Shown here: positions 15,489-24,236 of the stretch, piece by piece | How the letters are laid out: each line of letters opens with the position of its first letter | Position numbering within the stretch: the first letter of the stretch is position 1 | NCBI RefSeq assembly: GCF_042920265.1 | Contig: NZ_JBDQZI010000003.1 | Span: 310,001-374,000 of the forward strand | From: Lysinibacillus_B sp042920265 | GTDB lineage: Bacteria > Bacillota > Bacilli > Bacillales_A > Planococcaceae | Length of the DNA: 64,000 nt | Direction: 5' to 3' | Program-made: the position numbers and the translations under genes | The notes under the pieces: generated by a model | Databases searched by the model: none | Told to the model about the DNA's origin: nothing | What the model saw: only the letters and a program-made list of their open reading frames with translations

Positions 15489-16001
15489 ATGAAAAGATTT
15501 GCTACGATTTTATTTTTCGCGTTTAGTCGCTGGGGGCTTATTGCATTTACTCTATATTACGCTATATTTTATATAATGATTTTAAACGTATTTCCTTCTC
15601 AATTCGTGGACTTTGTGGCAGAGGCAGTTAATCCGTATTATGTGGCAATTCGTTACGTAAGTATAGTTGTAAATATCGTGATGTGTTTCATAGTATTTCG
15701 GTTTTTATGGAAGTATTTACAATATCAAAGTTATGCCATTCGTAAAAAAACATTATCATTTGTCATAGCAGCTAGCTTGATTCAGCTATTGAGTTTCTTT
15801 TGTTATACAAACATACCACTAGAGGCATTTACCAATACAGAGCAATTAACAAATTTACAACAAGTATTTTTCGGTTATAAATTATACATTGTAGAATTAG
15901 TAGCATTATTTTTTACAGGGTATGTATTAGCCTTTTACATCGGTGCATTATCCCGCGTCAAGTTTTTAACGGATGTTATGCTGGCACCTAAAAAACGTTA
16001 A
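15489..16001 (+). CDS. Four-TM membrane protein (paralogue of 26942-27466)
   Basis: This 170-aa hydrophobic protein has four membrane segments (about 8-30, 52-75, 88-108, 132-155). ATG 15489 has GGAAAGGAAA upstream; the open frame extends further 5' but without a ribosome binding site, and part of it overlaps the preceding terminator. A second gene at 26942 has the same length, topology and shared blocks (IQLLSFFC vs VQLFTYFC; LAFYIGALSRVKF vs LALYVGILGREKF). The family is not recognised and the function is unknown. A terminator follows. Confidence 0.72.
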   Translation: MKRFATILFFAFSRWGLIAFTLYYAIFYIMILNVFPSQFVDFVAEAVNPYYVAIRYVSIVVNIVMCFIVFRFLWKYLQYQSYAIRKKTLSFVIAASLIQLLSFFCYTNIPLEAFTNTEQLTNLQQVFFGYKLYIVELVALFFTGYVLAFYIGALSRVKFLTDVMLAPKKR

Positions 16002-16010
16002 ATTTTCATC

Positions 16011-16062
16011 AACTACACGTACATTGTTAAGCGACTTTAACAGTGAGCGTGTAGTTTTTTTT
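16011..16062 (+). terminator. Terminator after the 4-TM protein
   Basis: AACTACACG / CGTGTAGTT outer stem with an inner GTTAA/TTAAC stem, then a run of T. Confidence 0.85.
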
Positions 16063-16219
16063 GGAGAAAATAACGCATTGGATAGCAAGAAGTGAAGTAA
16101 CGACTAAAAAGTATATACATTTTCTTTTTCTTATGCATAATGAAGGAGCTTTTATTAAAAAATAGACATAAAGGTAATGAAGTTCTTTCATTTCATAAAT
16201 AGAAAAAGGTGTGAAGTAA

Positions 16220-16744
16220 GTGAAGAAAGCGATATTTTTAGACCGTGATGGTGTCATAAATGAAGTGTTAACGGATCGTGTGAAATTTGTTAATAAGCCA
16301 GAAGATTTGTATTTTTTACCAGGCGTGCCAGAAGCAATCAAAAAACTAAATAAATACTTTGATTATGTATTTGTCGTGACAAATCAAGGTGGCGTTGGTT
16401 TAGGGTTTATGAAGGAGTCTCAGCTACAAGAAATCCATCAATTTATGATCTTCCAATTAAAAAAGCAAGGCGCGATTATCGATGAAGCGGTATATTGCCC
16501 TCATAAGCCCCGTGCTAATTGTGAATGTCGTAAACCTAAAAGTAAGTTGATTATCGATCTTGCCCAAAAATATGAGGTGGATGTATCGCGCTCTTACATG
16601 GTGGGGGATACAGATACCGATATTATTGCTGGGAAAAATGCTGGAACAAAAGGGGTGTTTTTAGGGAAAAGTGATCCACTTGCAGATGCGGTGTTTCCAA
16701 GTCTCATCGATGCAGTTGATTGGATTATCGCAGATGCACAATAA
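16220..16744 (+). CDS. HAD-IIIA phosphatase, GmhB-like (heptose/histidinol-phosphate type)
   Basis: This 174-aa HAD hydrolase has FLDRDGVIN (motif I, Asp8 nucleophile and Asp10), VVTNQGGVG (motif II), CPHKP...CECRKPK (a Cys/His zinc loop characteristic of GmhB and HisB phosphatases; the Lys is motif III) and MVGDTDTDI (motif IV). GmhB removes the C7 phosphate of D-glycero-D-manno-heptose 1,7-bisphosphate, but no heptose genes are adjacent and related enzymes act on other sugar phosphates. The GTG start at 16220 follows AAAAAGGTG. The gene appears monocistronic. Confidence 0.88.
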   Translation: MKKAIFLDRDGVINEVLTDRVKFVNKPEDLYFLPGVPEAIKKLNKYFDYVFVVTNQGGVGLGFMKESQLQEIHQFMIFQLKKQGAIIDEAVYCPHKPRANCECRKPKSKLIIDLAQKYEVDVSRSYMVGDTDTDIIAGKNAGTKGVFLGKSDPLADAVFPSLIDAVDWIIADAQ

Positions 16745-16927
16745 GTAGCGACGGTATAGGGGGAAAAGTAAATCGTGAAAAGCCCCTGTTTTGTTGAAAA
16801 GTATCATTACTATTCATGTACACTAACATCGCTTTTAGCCCCGGTTTTACTATAGCCGATCTAAAATGAAAGGCGCTATTGTACTTGATGTGCATAGAAA
16901 TGGATACTAGTTGATTTTTTGGATATC

Positions 16928-16957
16928 GAATATTATCTCCATGTATTGACAATACTA
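16928..16957 (+). promoter_or_regulatory. Candidate sigma-G promoter of the ger operon
   Basis: GAATA (16928-16932), an 18-base spacer and AATACTA (16951-16957) resemble the forespore sigma-G consensus (GHATR / CATNHTA, one mismatch). It lies 29 bases before the gerB start. Forespore expression is expected for germinant receptor operons. Confidence 0.5.
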
Positions 16958-16985
16958 AAACGAAAATGAATGTTAGGTAGATAAT

Positions 16986-18110
16986 ATGAATAAATCTGTG
17001 AAATTTAGTATGTTACACGTTATTTTTTTATGTATGACTGTGATTGGGTTGAAAAATCATGTGACGATTTTACCTCCTATTTTAGAACAGGCAAAGCGTG
17101 ACGGGTGGATGAGTGTCTTAATCGCGGCGGGCATTCTCATTCCATGGTTGTTGCTCTTAGCTATTATTACAAAAAGGCTAGAGAATGAGTCATTTATGAG
17201 CTTGTTAGAAAAAAAAAGTAAGTCTATCGCAGTGTTTGTTAAATGGCTCATTAGTTTATTGGTTTTAGTGTTAGGTGCTTTTACAATGGTTGAAATGCTT
17301 CAATGGATCAACACCACATTTTTACCGACAACACCGATGTTAATTTTATTTGGTGTATATTTTATTCTTTGTATCACGCTTGCTACAAGAGGCTTACAAA
17401 CAATGGTCATCTTAAATGTTGTCGTATTGTTTGGTGTCATTATATTCGGATTTCTAGTCGCCTTTGTCAATATCAAAGTAAAGGATTATAGCTTACTTCA
17501 ACCGATGCTAGAGCATGGAATGGGACCGGTGTTATTAGCCGTCGTTTTTCCGGCGGCAGGATTTACGGAGCTTTTATTGTTAATTTTTATTCAGCACCAC
17601 GTGAAGAGCCAAATAAAGTATAAGCATTTTGTCCTTATGTTACTTATACTTGTTGGTCTGACGATGGGGCCATTAATCGGGGCCATTGTTGAATTTGGTC
17701 CTGAAGAAGCATCTAAACAGCGCTATCCCGCTTATGAAGAATGGGGATTAGCGAGTATTGGTCAATTTATTAGTCATATGGATTTCTTGTCCGTGTATCA
17801 ATGGATGACAGGGGCATTTATACGGATCGGTTTTTATTTATATATTGTGACAGAGCTTTGGGGTGTACAGAAAGAAACTAAAAAGGTGTGGTATTATATA
17901 GCACCTCCTTTTGGTATTATTTGTCTCATGCTAATGTTGGTAGATGAGCAAACATTTTTAAACATCAATAATTATCATATTTTAATTTCAACATGTATTT
18001 TATTACTACTGCTAGGCTTTATTTTTGCTTTACTTACGGGGCGTAAAAAGGGACGTAGGCAGGAGGATATAAGCGATGCAAAACCAAAACAAGGCAATTA
18101 CGTTCAATGA
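16986..18110 (+). CDS. Spore germination protein, GerB family (receptor B subunit)
   Basis: This 374-aa permease-like protein has about ten membrane helices and the GerAB/YndE pattern (SMLHVIFLCMTVIGLKNH at the N-terminus; PMLEHGMGPVLLAVVFPAAGFTELLLLIFI in the middle). It belongs to the APC superfamily, and in Bacillus the B subunit binds the germinant in the inner spore membrane. The hydrophilic C-terminal tail overlaps the start of gerA by 35 bases. A GTTAGGTAG box precedes the ATG. Gene order is B-A-C, with C tripled. The germinant cannot be predicted. Confidence 0.92.
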   Translation: MNKSVKFSMLHVIFLCMTVIGLKNHVTILPPILEQAKRDGWMSVLIAAGILIPWLLLLAIITKRLENESFMSLLEKKSKSIAVFVKWLISLLVLVLGAFTMVEMLQWINTTFLPTTPMLILFGVYFILCITLATRGLQTMVILNVVVLFGVIIFGFLVAFVNIKVKDYSLLQPMLEHGMGPVLLAVVFPAAGFTELLLLIFIQHHVKSQIKYKHFVLMLLILVGLTMGPLIGAIVEFGPEEASKQRYPAYEEWGLASIGQFISHMDFLSVYQWMTGAFIRIGFYLYIVTELWGVQKETKKVWYYIAPPFGIICLMLMLVDEQTFLNINNYHILISTCILLLLLGFIFALLTGRKKGRRQEDISDAKPKQGNYVQ

Positions 18111-19569
18111 GCTGAAGCAAACATTTCAACATTCTGGTGATGTGAAGTTCCAGCATTTTGTTTTTCAAAATGAAACGGTGCATATCGTCACGTGTGAAGC
18201 AATGATCGATGAGCGTTTACTGTATGAATTTGTCATTCCTGAGTTAAAAAAAACGGTAGAAAATATTAGTGATACTCAACAAAATAAGACTACCTTAGAA
18301 GAGAGCAGCAAGAATAATAAAGGTAATCCAAATATTGAAGAGATATTGCCACTTCCCCAATTGCAGAAAGTATCAGATATTGACAGTTGTATTTCCTTAT
18401 TATTTAGCGGACATTGTTTAATCATGCTGACAAGCAATCAATTATTGTTAGCTACTAACATTGCAAATAAACCAAACAGGACGCCGGAAGAGACGAATCT
18501 TGAGGTAGCAATCAATGGACCACGGGATAATTTTATTGAAGATATTGGTACGAATATCGCGCTTGTTCGAAAGCGACTCCCTACCAATTCCCTTATTGTT
18601 GAAAAGGTTCAAGCTGGGGTAAGATCAAAGACAAATATTGCTATCCTCTATTTCGATGATGTGGTCGATAAAAAAATTTTAACAGAAATTAAACAGCAAA
18701 TACAAAATATCGATGTAGATGTTATTTTTTCAGGTAATATCCTGATGGAAAGTATTAATAATGGCATGTTTGCGTTCCCGCGCTGTGATTATACGGGTCG
18801 TCCAGACTCTGTTATACAAGCGTTGACAAGGGGTCGCTATATTATTTTCGTTGATGGCACAGCATACGCCATTATTTTACCAATCAATTTTTTCGTGCTT
18901 CTTAAATCGGGAGAAGATAATGAAACGACCGTCCTGTATAGCTCGTTTGAACGTGTGTTACGCTTATTAGGTTTGTTTATAGGCTTATTACTTCCTTCGT
19001 TTTGGTTGGCACTTACGACGTTTCATCAAAATCAAATTCCACTTCAGTTACTCGCGACAATCGTACAAGCGAATACAGGTTTGCCGTTTCCATCTTCGCT
19101 TGAAATGCTAATGATGCTTTTGTTCTTTGAGTTGTTCAGAGAGGCCGGTTTACGGTTACCATCCGTGATTGGTGGAACAATTAGCGTTGTAGGAGGGTTA
19201 ATCATTGGGGATGCAGCGATTCGCGCGGGTGTTACGAGCCCTGCCATGGTTGTAGTGATTGCTATTTCAACTATTGCTGTTTTTACCCTTTCTAACCAAT
19301 CCATTATGGCAACAATGAGTTTACTTCGTATAGCCTTTGTAATCGTTACAGCATTCTTTGGACTCTTTGGGTTTTTTGCTTCTCTTTTTTTTACATTAAT
19401 GTATGTAAGCCATATTAAGGTGTTCGGTGTTCCGTATATTAACATTTCAGCGGATTTAAGTATACAATCCATTGCAAAAACATTATTTCGATTAGGACCA
19501 ACAAGCTATAAAAAGAGACCGAGTATGTTAAAGCCCAATGATAGTACGAGAAGTGATGATGCAAAATGA
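18076..19569 (+). CDS. Spore germination protein, GerA family (receptor A subunit)
   Basis: This 497-aa protein has a soluble N-terminal half (about 1-290) and a membrane half with about five helices. Family motifs are INGPRDNFIEDIGTNIALVRKRL, GRPDSVIQALTRGRYIIFVDGT and the membrane segments RLPSVIGGTISVVGGLIIGDAAIRAG. The A subunit oligomerises in the inner spore membrane and forms the ion-release channel with B. The start ATG 18076 has a perfect AGGAGG 10 bases upstream, inside gerB. The stop overlaps the first gerC start (ATGA). A degraded copy of its last 60 bases recurs before the second gerC. Confidence 0.94.
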   Translation: MQNQNKAITFNELKQTFQHSGDVKFQHFVFQNETVHIVTCEAMIDERLLYEFVIPELKKTVENISDTQQNKTTLEESSKNNKGNPNIEEILPLPQLQKVSDIDSCISLLFSGHCLIMLTSNQLLLATNIANKPNRTPEETNLEVAINGPRDNFIEDIGTNIALVRKRLPTNSLIVEKVQAGVRSKTNIAILYFDDVVDKKILTEIKQQIQNIDVDVIFSGNILMESINNGMFAFPRCDYTGRPDSVIQALTRGRYIIFVDGTAYAIILPINFFVLLKSGEDNETTVLYSSFERVLRLLGLFIGLLLPSFWLALTTFHQNQIPLQLLATIVQANTGLPFPSSLEMLMMLLFFELFREAGLRLPSVIGGTISVVGGLIIGDAAIRAGVTSPAMVVVIAISTIAVFTLSNQSIMATMSLLRIAFVIVTAFFGLFGFFASLFFTLMYVSHIKVFGVPYINISADLSIQSIAKTLFRLGPTSYKKRPSMLKPNDSTRSDDAK

Positions 19570-20708
19570 AGAGATGGTGGTTTATTTTTGTCATTACAAT
19601 GATACTAGCAGGCTGTTGGGACGCGAAAGAACCTGAAAGAATATATTATATTTATGGTGTAGGTGTAGATTATATTGATAGTCAATATAAAATTCATGTA
19701 CAGTTAATTGATTTTACGAATGTCGCTAAAAGTGAGCAACCTAATCCAGAAGCAACTCAAACTGAGATTGGGACTGCATATGGTGAAACAATGTATGAGG
19801 CGTTTTTTAATTTGTATCATTCGTTGGATATGCGCTTATTTTGGGGGCATTTATCCTTTGTTGTATTTTCAGAAGCCGCTCTTCAACAAGGGGGAGCAAA
19901 TACAGTCGTAAATGCCTTCAATCGTTACCGAGAAACAAGGTATCAAATTTGGGTATATGGAACAAGGGATGATGTATCAGAAATAATGTTAGTGACACCT
20001 GTACTAAATAAATCGATTTCTCTTTCTAAATTAACGATACCACTCAATTCTTTCTCTCAAGAGTCCTTTGTTGTACCAATTAATTTTCGGCAATTTATTA
20101 TTGCATTGAATGAACCAAATTATAGTGTAGCAATACCTTATATAAAAGTGTCTGAAAATTGGGAGTCCGAAAAGGGAACGCAAAAGCAAATCGAATTTGA
20201 CGGTGTTGCCGTTACAGGGCGAGACCGGCTAAAAGTAATTTTAAAAGAGGGAGAAATTGAAGGTTTACGGTTTATGAAGAACGAAACAGAGCGAGGAATT
20301 TTAACATATTCCATTAAAGATAAGCCGGTAACCGTAACTGTAGAAAATATTAAAGTAGATGTGAAGGCAACAGCCAAAAATGAAAAGTTTGTGTTTGATA
20401 TTACCATCAAGCTAGATGTGATTGCGAGTGACTTTCATACAGAAATTACAAAGACACAAATCAAAGACACCGTCATAAAAGAAATTCGAAAAAAAGTAGA
20501 GGAAACATACAAAAACGGACTAAAAAAGAATGTTGATATTTACAATTTATCTAATTATGCCTATAAACAACATGTGAAGCAGTGGAAAAAAGTAGAAAAA
20601 GACGGGCAAGTGCCACTTGATGAAGATTCGATCGCTTCGATTGACATATATATTGAAAAGCTCAGCGCAGCACGTAAAGAATTTACAGAAACAATTAAAG
20701 AAAATTAA
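19566..20708 (+). CDS. Spore germination lipoprotein GerC, copy 1
   Basis: This 380-aa Ger(x)C lipoprotein has a short signal and lipobox LAGC (Cys18) followed by WDAKEPERIYYIYGVGVDY, the family N-terminus. The central domain includes LFWGHLSFVVFSE and NRYRETRYQIWVYGT. The C-terminal domain ends with LSAARKEFTETIKEN, identical in copy 2 and nearly so in copy 3. It is translationally coupled to gerA by a 4-base overlap. The C subunit anchors at the outer face of the inner spore membrane. Two further complete paralogues follow in tandem. Confidence 0.93.
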   Translation: MKRWWFIFVITMILAGCWDAKEPERIYYIYGVGVDYIDSQYKIHVQLIDFTNVAKSEQPNPEATQTEIGTAYGETMYEAFFNLYHSLDMRLFWGHLSFVVFSEAALQQGGANTVVNAFNRYRETRYQIWVYGTRDDVSEIMLVTPVLNKSISLSKLTIPLNSFSQESFVVPINFRQFIIALNEPNYSVAIPYIKVSENWESEKGTQKQIEFDGVAVTGRDRLKVILKEGEIEGLRFMKNETERGILTYSIKDKPVTVTVENIKVDVKATAKNEKFVFDITIKLDVIASDFHTEITKTQIKDTVIKEIRKKVEETYKNGLKKNVDIYNLSNYAYKQHVKQWKKVEKDGQVPLDEDSIASIDIYIEKLSAARKEFTETIKEN

Positions 20709-20777
20709 TGCTTCTTTGAGTGATGAATACAAAGGCTTATATTGTAACGACATGATCTCAATTCGCAACAGAGGGAT

Positions 20778-20841
20778 TATAAAAAGAGTACCTAATATGT
20801 TAAAACTAAAAGACATTATAAGAAGTGATGATGCAAAATGA
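20778..20841 (+). pseudogene. Relic of the gerA 3' end before gerC copy 2
   Basis: This 64-base segment matches the last 63 bases of gerA plus the gerC start (19507-19569). Shared blocks are TATAAAAAGAG, TATGTTAAA and AGAAGTGATGATGCAAAATG, with one single-base indel. Read in frame it gives KRVPNMLKLKDIIRSDDAK against KKRPSMLKPNDSTRSDDAK in gerA. It marks the left boundary of the tandem duplication. Confidence 0.85.
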
Positions 20842-21980
20842 AGAGATGGTGGATTATTGTTCTAAGCACAACCATACTAGCAGGCTGTTGGGACTCAAAG
20901 GAGCCTGAAAGGATGTATTATGTTTTGGGTGTAGGTGTAGATTATGTTGACGAAGAATACGTACTCTACATGCAGTTAGGCAATTTTACCAATGTCGCGA
21001 AAACAGAACAGCCGAATCCAGAAGCAGTTCAAAATGAGCGGGGCATTGCTCGTGGTAAAACGTTAGATGAGGCAATTTTCAATTTGTACAAGTCGTTGGA
21101 CATGCGTCTATTTTGGGGACATTTAAACTTTGTTGTATTGTCGGAAGAGGCTCTTCAGGAAGGGGGAGCCAATACGGTTGTTAATCTGTTTAATCGGTAC
21201 CGGGAAACAAGGTATCAAATTTGGGTATATGGGACAGGGAGTGATTTATCAGAGGTCATGTTGGCAACACCTGTATTAAATAAATCGTTTGCTCTTTCTA
21301 AATTAATTATACCGCTTAATTCCTTCTCCCAAGAGTCCTTTTTGGTACCCGTCAATTTCCGGCAATTTATTGTAGCACTAAATGAACCGAGTTATAGTGT
21401 AGCGATACCTTATATAAAAATATCCGAAAATTGGAAAACGGAAAAAGAGAAACAAAAGGCAATCCAATTCGAAGGTGTTGCTATTACGGCACGAGACGGG
21501 CTAAAAGGCATTTTTAGACAGGATGAAATTAGTGGTTTACGCTTTATGAAGAATGAAACGGAGCGGGGAGAAGTAACGTATTTCACTGACGGTGCACCTG
21601 TCACAGTAGTTATAGAAAATGTGAAAGTGGATGTGAAGGCTACCGTAAAAAATGAAAAGTTTCTGTTTGATATTACAATTAAGCTAAATGCGATTGCGAG
21701 TGACTTTCATACAGAAATTACAAAGAAGCAAATCAAGAAAAAAGTGATAGAAGAAGTAGAAAAAAAAGTAAAGGAAACGTATGAAAAAGCGGTAAAAAAG
21801 GAAATCGATATTTATAATTTATCTAACTATGCATACAAACAACACGTAAAACAGTGGAAAAAAGTAGAGGAAAATGGGCAAGTACCACTTGATGAGGATT
21901 CAATTGCTTCAATTGAGGTATACATTGAAAAGCTTAGCGCAGCACGTAAAGAATTTACAGAAACGATTAAAGAAAATTAA
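20838..21980 (+). CDS. Spore germination lipoprotein GerC, copy 2
   Basis: This is a 380-aa full-length paralogue of the preceding gene: lipobox LAGC, then WDSKEPERMYYVLGVGVDYVDEEY. It differs in the middle region (for example a charged GIFRQDEISGLRF stretch) but keeps all landmarks and the conserved tail. The ATG still sits in a duplicated gerA end, and there is no strong ribosome binding site of its own, so efficient translation may rely on upstream ribosomes. It may give an alternative C subunit for the same A/B pair or for other receptors. Confidence 0.92.
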   Translation: MKRWWIIVLSTTILAGCWDSKEPERMYYVLGVGVDYVDEEYVLYMQLGNFTNVAKTEQPNPEAVQNERGIARGKTLDEAIFNLYKSLDMRLFWGHLNFVVLSEEALQEGGANTVVNLFNRYRETRYQIWVYGTGSDLSEVMLATPVLNKSFALSKLIIPLNSFSQESFLVPVNFRQFIVALNEPSYSVAIPYIKISENWKTEKEKQKAIQFEGVAITARDGLKGIFRQDEISGLRFMKNETERGEVTYFTDGAPVTVVIENVKVDVKATVKNEKFLFDITIKLNAIASDFHTEITKKQIKKKVIEEVEKKVKETYEKAVKKEIDIYNLSNYAYKQHVKQWKKVEENGQVPLDEDSIASIEVYIEKLSAARKEFTETIKEN

Positions 21981-22219
21981 TCTTTTTGCTAACCCTTACT
22001 ACAAATAATTGTGAATTATAAAATTTTGTATAGTGCTCCATATGTCAAGGTTACCGAGGTTTAAGGTAGGCTCTTATTGTAAAAAAAAGACTGTAGCAAC
22101 TGCCCTCCAACATCCTGTGAGCTTTAGTGCAAAGTGAAATTTGGATGCAATCACACCGAGCCATAATTGATTTCGGTGATAGGGGCTATCAAAGTGATTG
22201 ATGATATTCAAAATAAAAG

Positions 22220-22247
22220 CAAATATAAGAAGTGATCATACAAAATG
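22220..22247 (+). pseudogene. Second, shorter gerA-end relic before gerC copy 3
   Basis: AATATAAGAAGTGATCATAC, leading into AAAATG, matches the gerA/gerC1 junction AGAAGTGATGATGCAAAATG with two changes. The remaining 240 bases of this spacer show no gene, so decay is more advanced than before copy 2. Confidence 0.65.
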
Positions 22248-23387
22248 AAGAAATGGTGGAGTATTGTATTAAGTGCAATAATAATGTCGGGTTGCTGGGA
22301 TGTAAGGGAGCCGGAAAGAATGTATTATGTTTTTGGTGTAGGTGTAGATTATGTGGATGAAGAGTATATAGTCTACATGCAACTGATTGATTTTACAAAT
22401 GTTGCGAAAACGGAACAGCCCAACCCAGAAGTAGTTCAAACGGAGATTGGGATTGCTCGTGGTGCAACGATAGCAAAGGCATTTTTTAATATGTACCATT
22501 CATTAGATATGCGTCTATTTTGGGGGCATTTATCGTTTGTTGTATTGTCAAATGAGGCACTTAAAGAAGGTAGAGCCAATTTAGTAGTGGATTCTTTTAA
22601 TCGTTACCGAGAAACAAGGTATGAAATTTGGGTATATGGAACAGGCGATGATTTATCAGAACTGATGTTAGTGGCACCTGTTTTAAATAAACCGATTTCT
22701 CTTTCTAAATTAACGATACCATTTAACTCTTTCTCCCAAGATTCATTTCTTGTACCGATTGATTTTCGACAATTTAATATTGCATTAAACGAGCCAAATT
22801 ATAGTATTGCGATACCCTATATAAAATTATCTAAAGATTGGAAATCTCAAAAGGAAACACAAAAGGCAATCGAATTCGAAGGTGTGGCGATTACGGCACG
22901 AGACGGACTAAAAGAAATTTTTAAAGAGGAAGAAATTGAAGGTTTACGGTTTATGAACAACGAAACAAAGCGAGGACAGTTAACATATTCCATTAATGAT
23001 AAGCCTGTAACAGTAGTCGTAGAAAACATTAAAGTGAATGTGAAAGCAACGCCCAAAAATGAAAAGTTTGTGTTCGATGTTACAATTAAGCTAGATGCGA
23101 TTGCGAGTGACTTTCACACAGAGATTACGAAAAAACAAATACAAGAAACCGTCATAAAAGAAGTTGAAAAAAAGGTGGAGGAAACGTATCAACATGCATT
23201 GAAAAATAATATCGATATTTATAATTTATCCAATTACGCATATAAACAAAACGTGAAGCATTGGAAACAGGTAGAGAAAGATGGGCAAGTACCACTTGAT
23301 GCGGATTCTATTGCTTCGATTGAAGTATACATTGAGAAGCTCAGTGCAGCACGTAAAGAATTTACAGAGACAATTAAAGAAGAGTAA
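22245..23387 (+). CDS. Spore germination lipoprotein GerC, copy 3
   Basis: This 380-aa third tandem paralogue has lipobox MSGC (Cys17-18 region), then WDVREPERMYYVFGVGVDYVDEEY. It is as long as copies 1 and 2, with the same central and C-terminal blocks (IEVYIEKLSAARKEF), and has no frameshift. It stands 264 bases from copy 2. All three copies being intact argues for selection rather than recent inactive duplication. There is no clear terminator immediately after the stop. Confidence 0.92.
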   Translation: MKKWWSIVLSAIIMSGCWDVREPERMYYVFGVGVDYVDEEYIVYMQLIDFTNVAKTEQPNPEVVQTEIGIARGATIAKAFFNMYHSLDMRLFWGHLSFVVLSNEALKEGRANLVVDSFNRYRETRYEIWVYGTGDDLSELMLVAPVLNKPISLSKLTIPFNSFSQDSFLVPIDFRQFNIALNEPNYSIAIPYIKLSKDWKSQKETQKAIEFEGVAITARDGLKEIFKEEEIEGLRFMNNETKRGQLTYSINDKPVTVVVENIKVNVKATPKNEKFVFDVTIKLDAIASDFHTEITKKQIQETVIKEVEKKVEETYQHALKNNIDIYNLSNYAYKQNVKHWKQVEKDGQVPLDADSIASIEVYIEKLSAARKEFTETIKEE

Positions 23388-23526
23388 AGCTTTTTTGACG
23401 TAATTGAATGAAATTTTTACAAAGTTTTTTGTGCCTACAGCTTTAATAACAGGAGTAGATTTTGTTACTTCTATTTATCAAAATGAATGATTTTGTAAGC
23501 CATGATTAGGGTATATCACAAAATTT

Positions 23527-23605
23527 ATATACAACTTAATTTTAAATAAGTGTCAAATGGAGTCTATTTACTTAAATGGCGCTTATTCTTAATTAAGTTG
23601 TATAT
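23527..23605. repeat. 79-bp palindromic element
   Basis: ATATACAACTTAATT (23527-23541) is exactly inverted as AATTAAGTTGTATAT (23591-23605). The pairing continues inward with AATAAG/CTTATT and imperfect TGTCA/TGGCG. It could be a tiny MITE or a large hairpin that ends the ger operon transcript. No T tract follows. Confidence 0.6.
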
Positions 23606-23684
23606 CCAAAACGATGAATGTATATTTAAGCGTTTTTTTAAAACAAGTTTATAATTGGCTCTTCACCAAAATATGTACTTGACC

Positions 23685-23825
23685 GCACATTCCGTTACGG
23701 GCGGACGCTTTCCGCGGGCTTGGCTTCAGCCTCCTCGACTCGCAAATGCTCGTCTGCGGGGTCTTCAGCTCAAGCTATTCCCGCAGGAGTCGCCGCCCTT
23801 TACTGCATGTGCTTTTAGATCAATA
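23685..23825 (+). repeat. GC-rich palindromic repeat, copy D (front module only)
   Basis: The segment GGACGCTTTCCGCGGGC...CTTCAGCCTCCTCGACTCG...TGCGGGGTCTTCAGCTC...CTATTCCCGCAGGAGTC forms an imperfect hairpin. It is homologous to the front module of MITE copies A-C but lacks their ends and rear module. It lies in the 849-bp gap 23388-24236 together with the 79-bp palindrome. The rest of that gap (23830-24195) shows no gene. Confidence 0.7.
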
Positions 23826-24195
23826 TCAAGAACAGATTCTAGTATTGAACCTTATAATTCTTTTGATTTATTTTAATCGTTATAGAGAAAAGATTATGAT
23901 TTTAATAGATACTCACATTATAAAGATCTATATTAACTACGGTGAATGACACTGTGTATTTTCAAAAAACAGCTTGATTTTTTTCATTTTTCCTCCCAAA
24001 AGATACGTGTTTCCACTGAATTTCTCCTTCCGCACGCGATTCCTTTTTAGTATATTTCTATCTTTTTTATCACAATAGCTAATCGTAGAGCATCCTATTT
24101 TGAATGAAAAACATTTATTTTAATCAAAAATGCAAGCGAATAGGGCGTATTTACTTGCAAAATGTAGAGGAATACAGCTTGTAGCATGATGGAAA

Positions 24196-24233
24196 ACTAA
24201 AAAACCAACCTCGCATCAAACGAGGTTGGTTTT
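24196..24233 (-). terminator. Terminator of the norspermidine operon
   Basis: AAAACCAACCTCG / CGAGGTTGGTTTT perfect 13-bp stem just after the stop. On the minus strand it is followed by TTTTTAG. Confidence 0.9.
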
Positions 24234-24236
24234 AAA

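Noticed and set aside
19044..19472. 142-codon minus-strand frame inside gerA
   Set aside because: It is antisense to a well-conserved membrane domain and follows from its codon pattern; there is no start signal.
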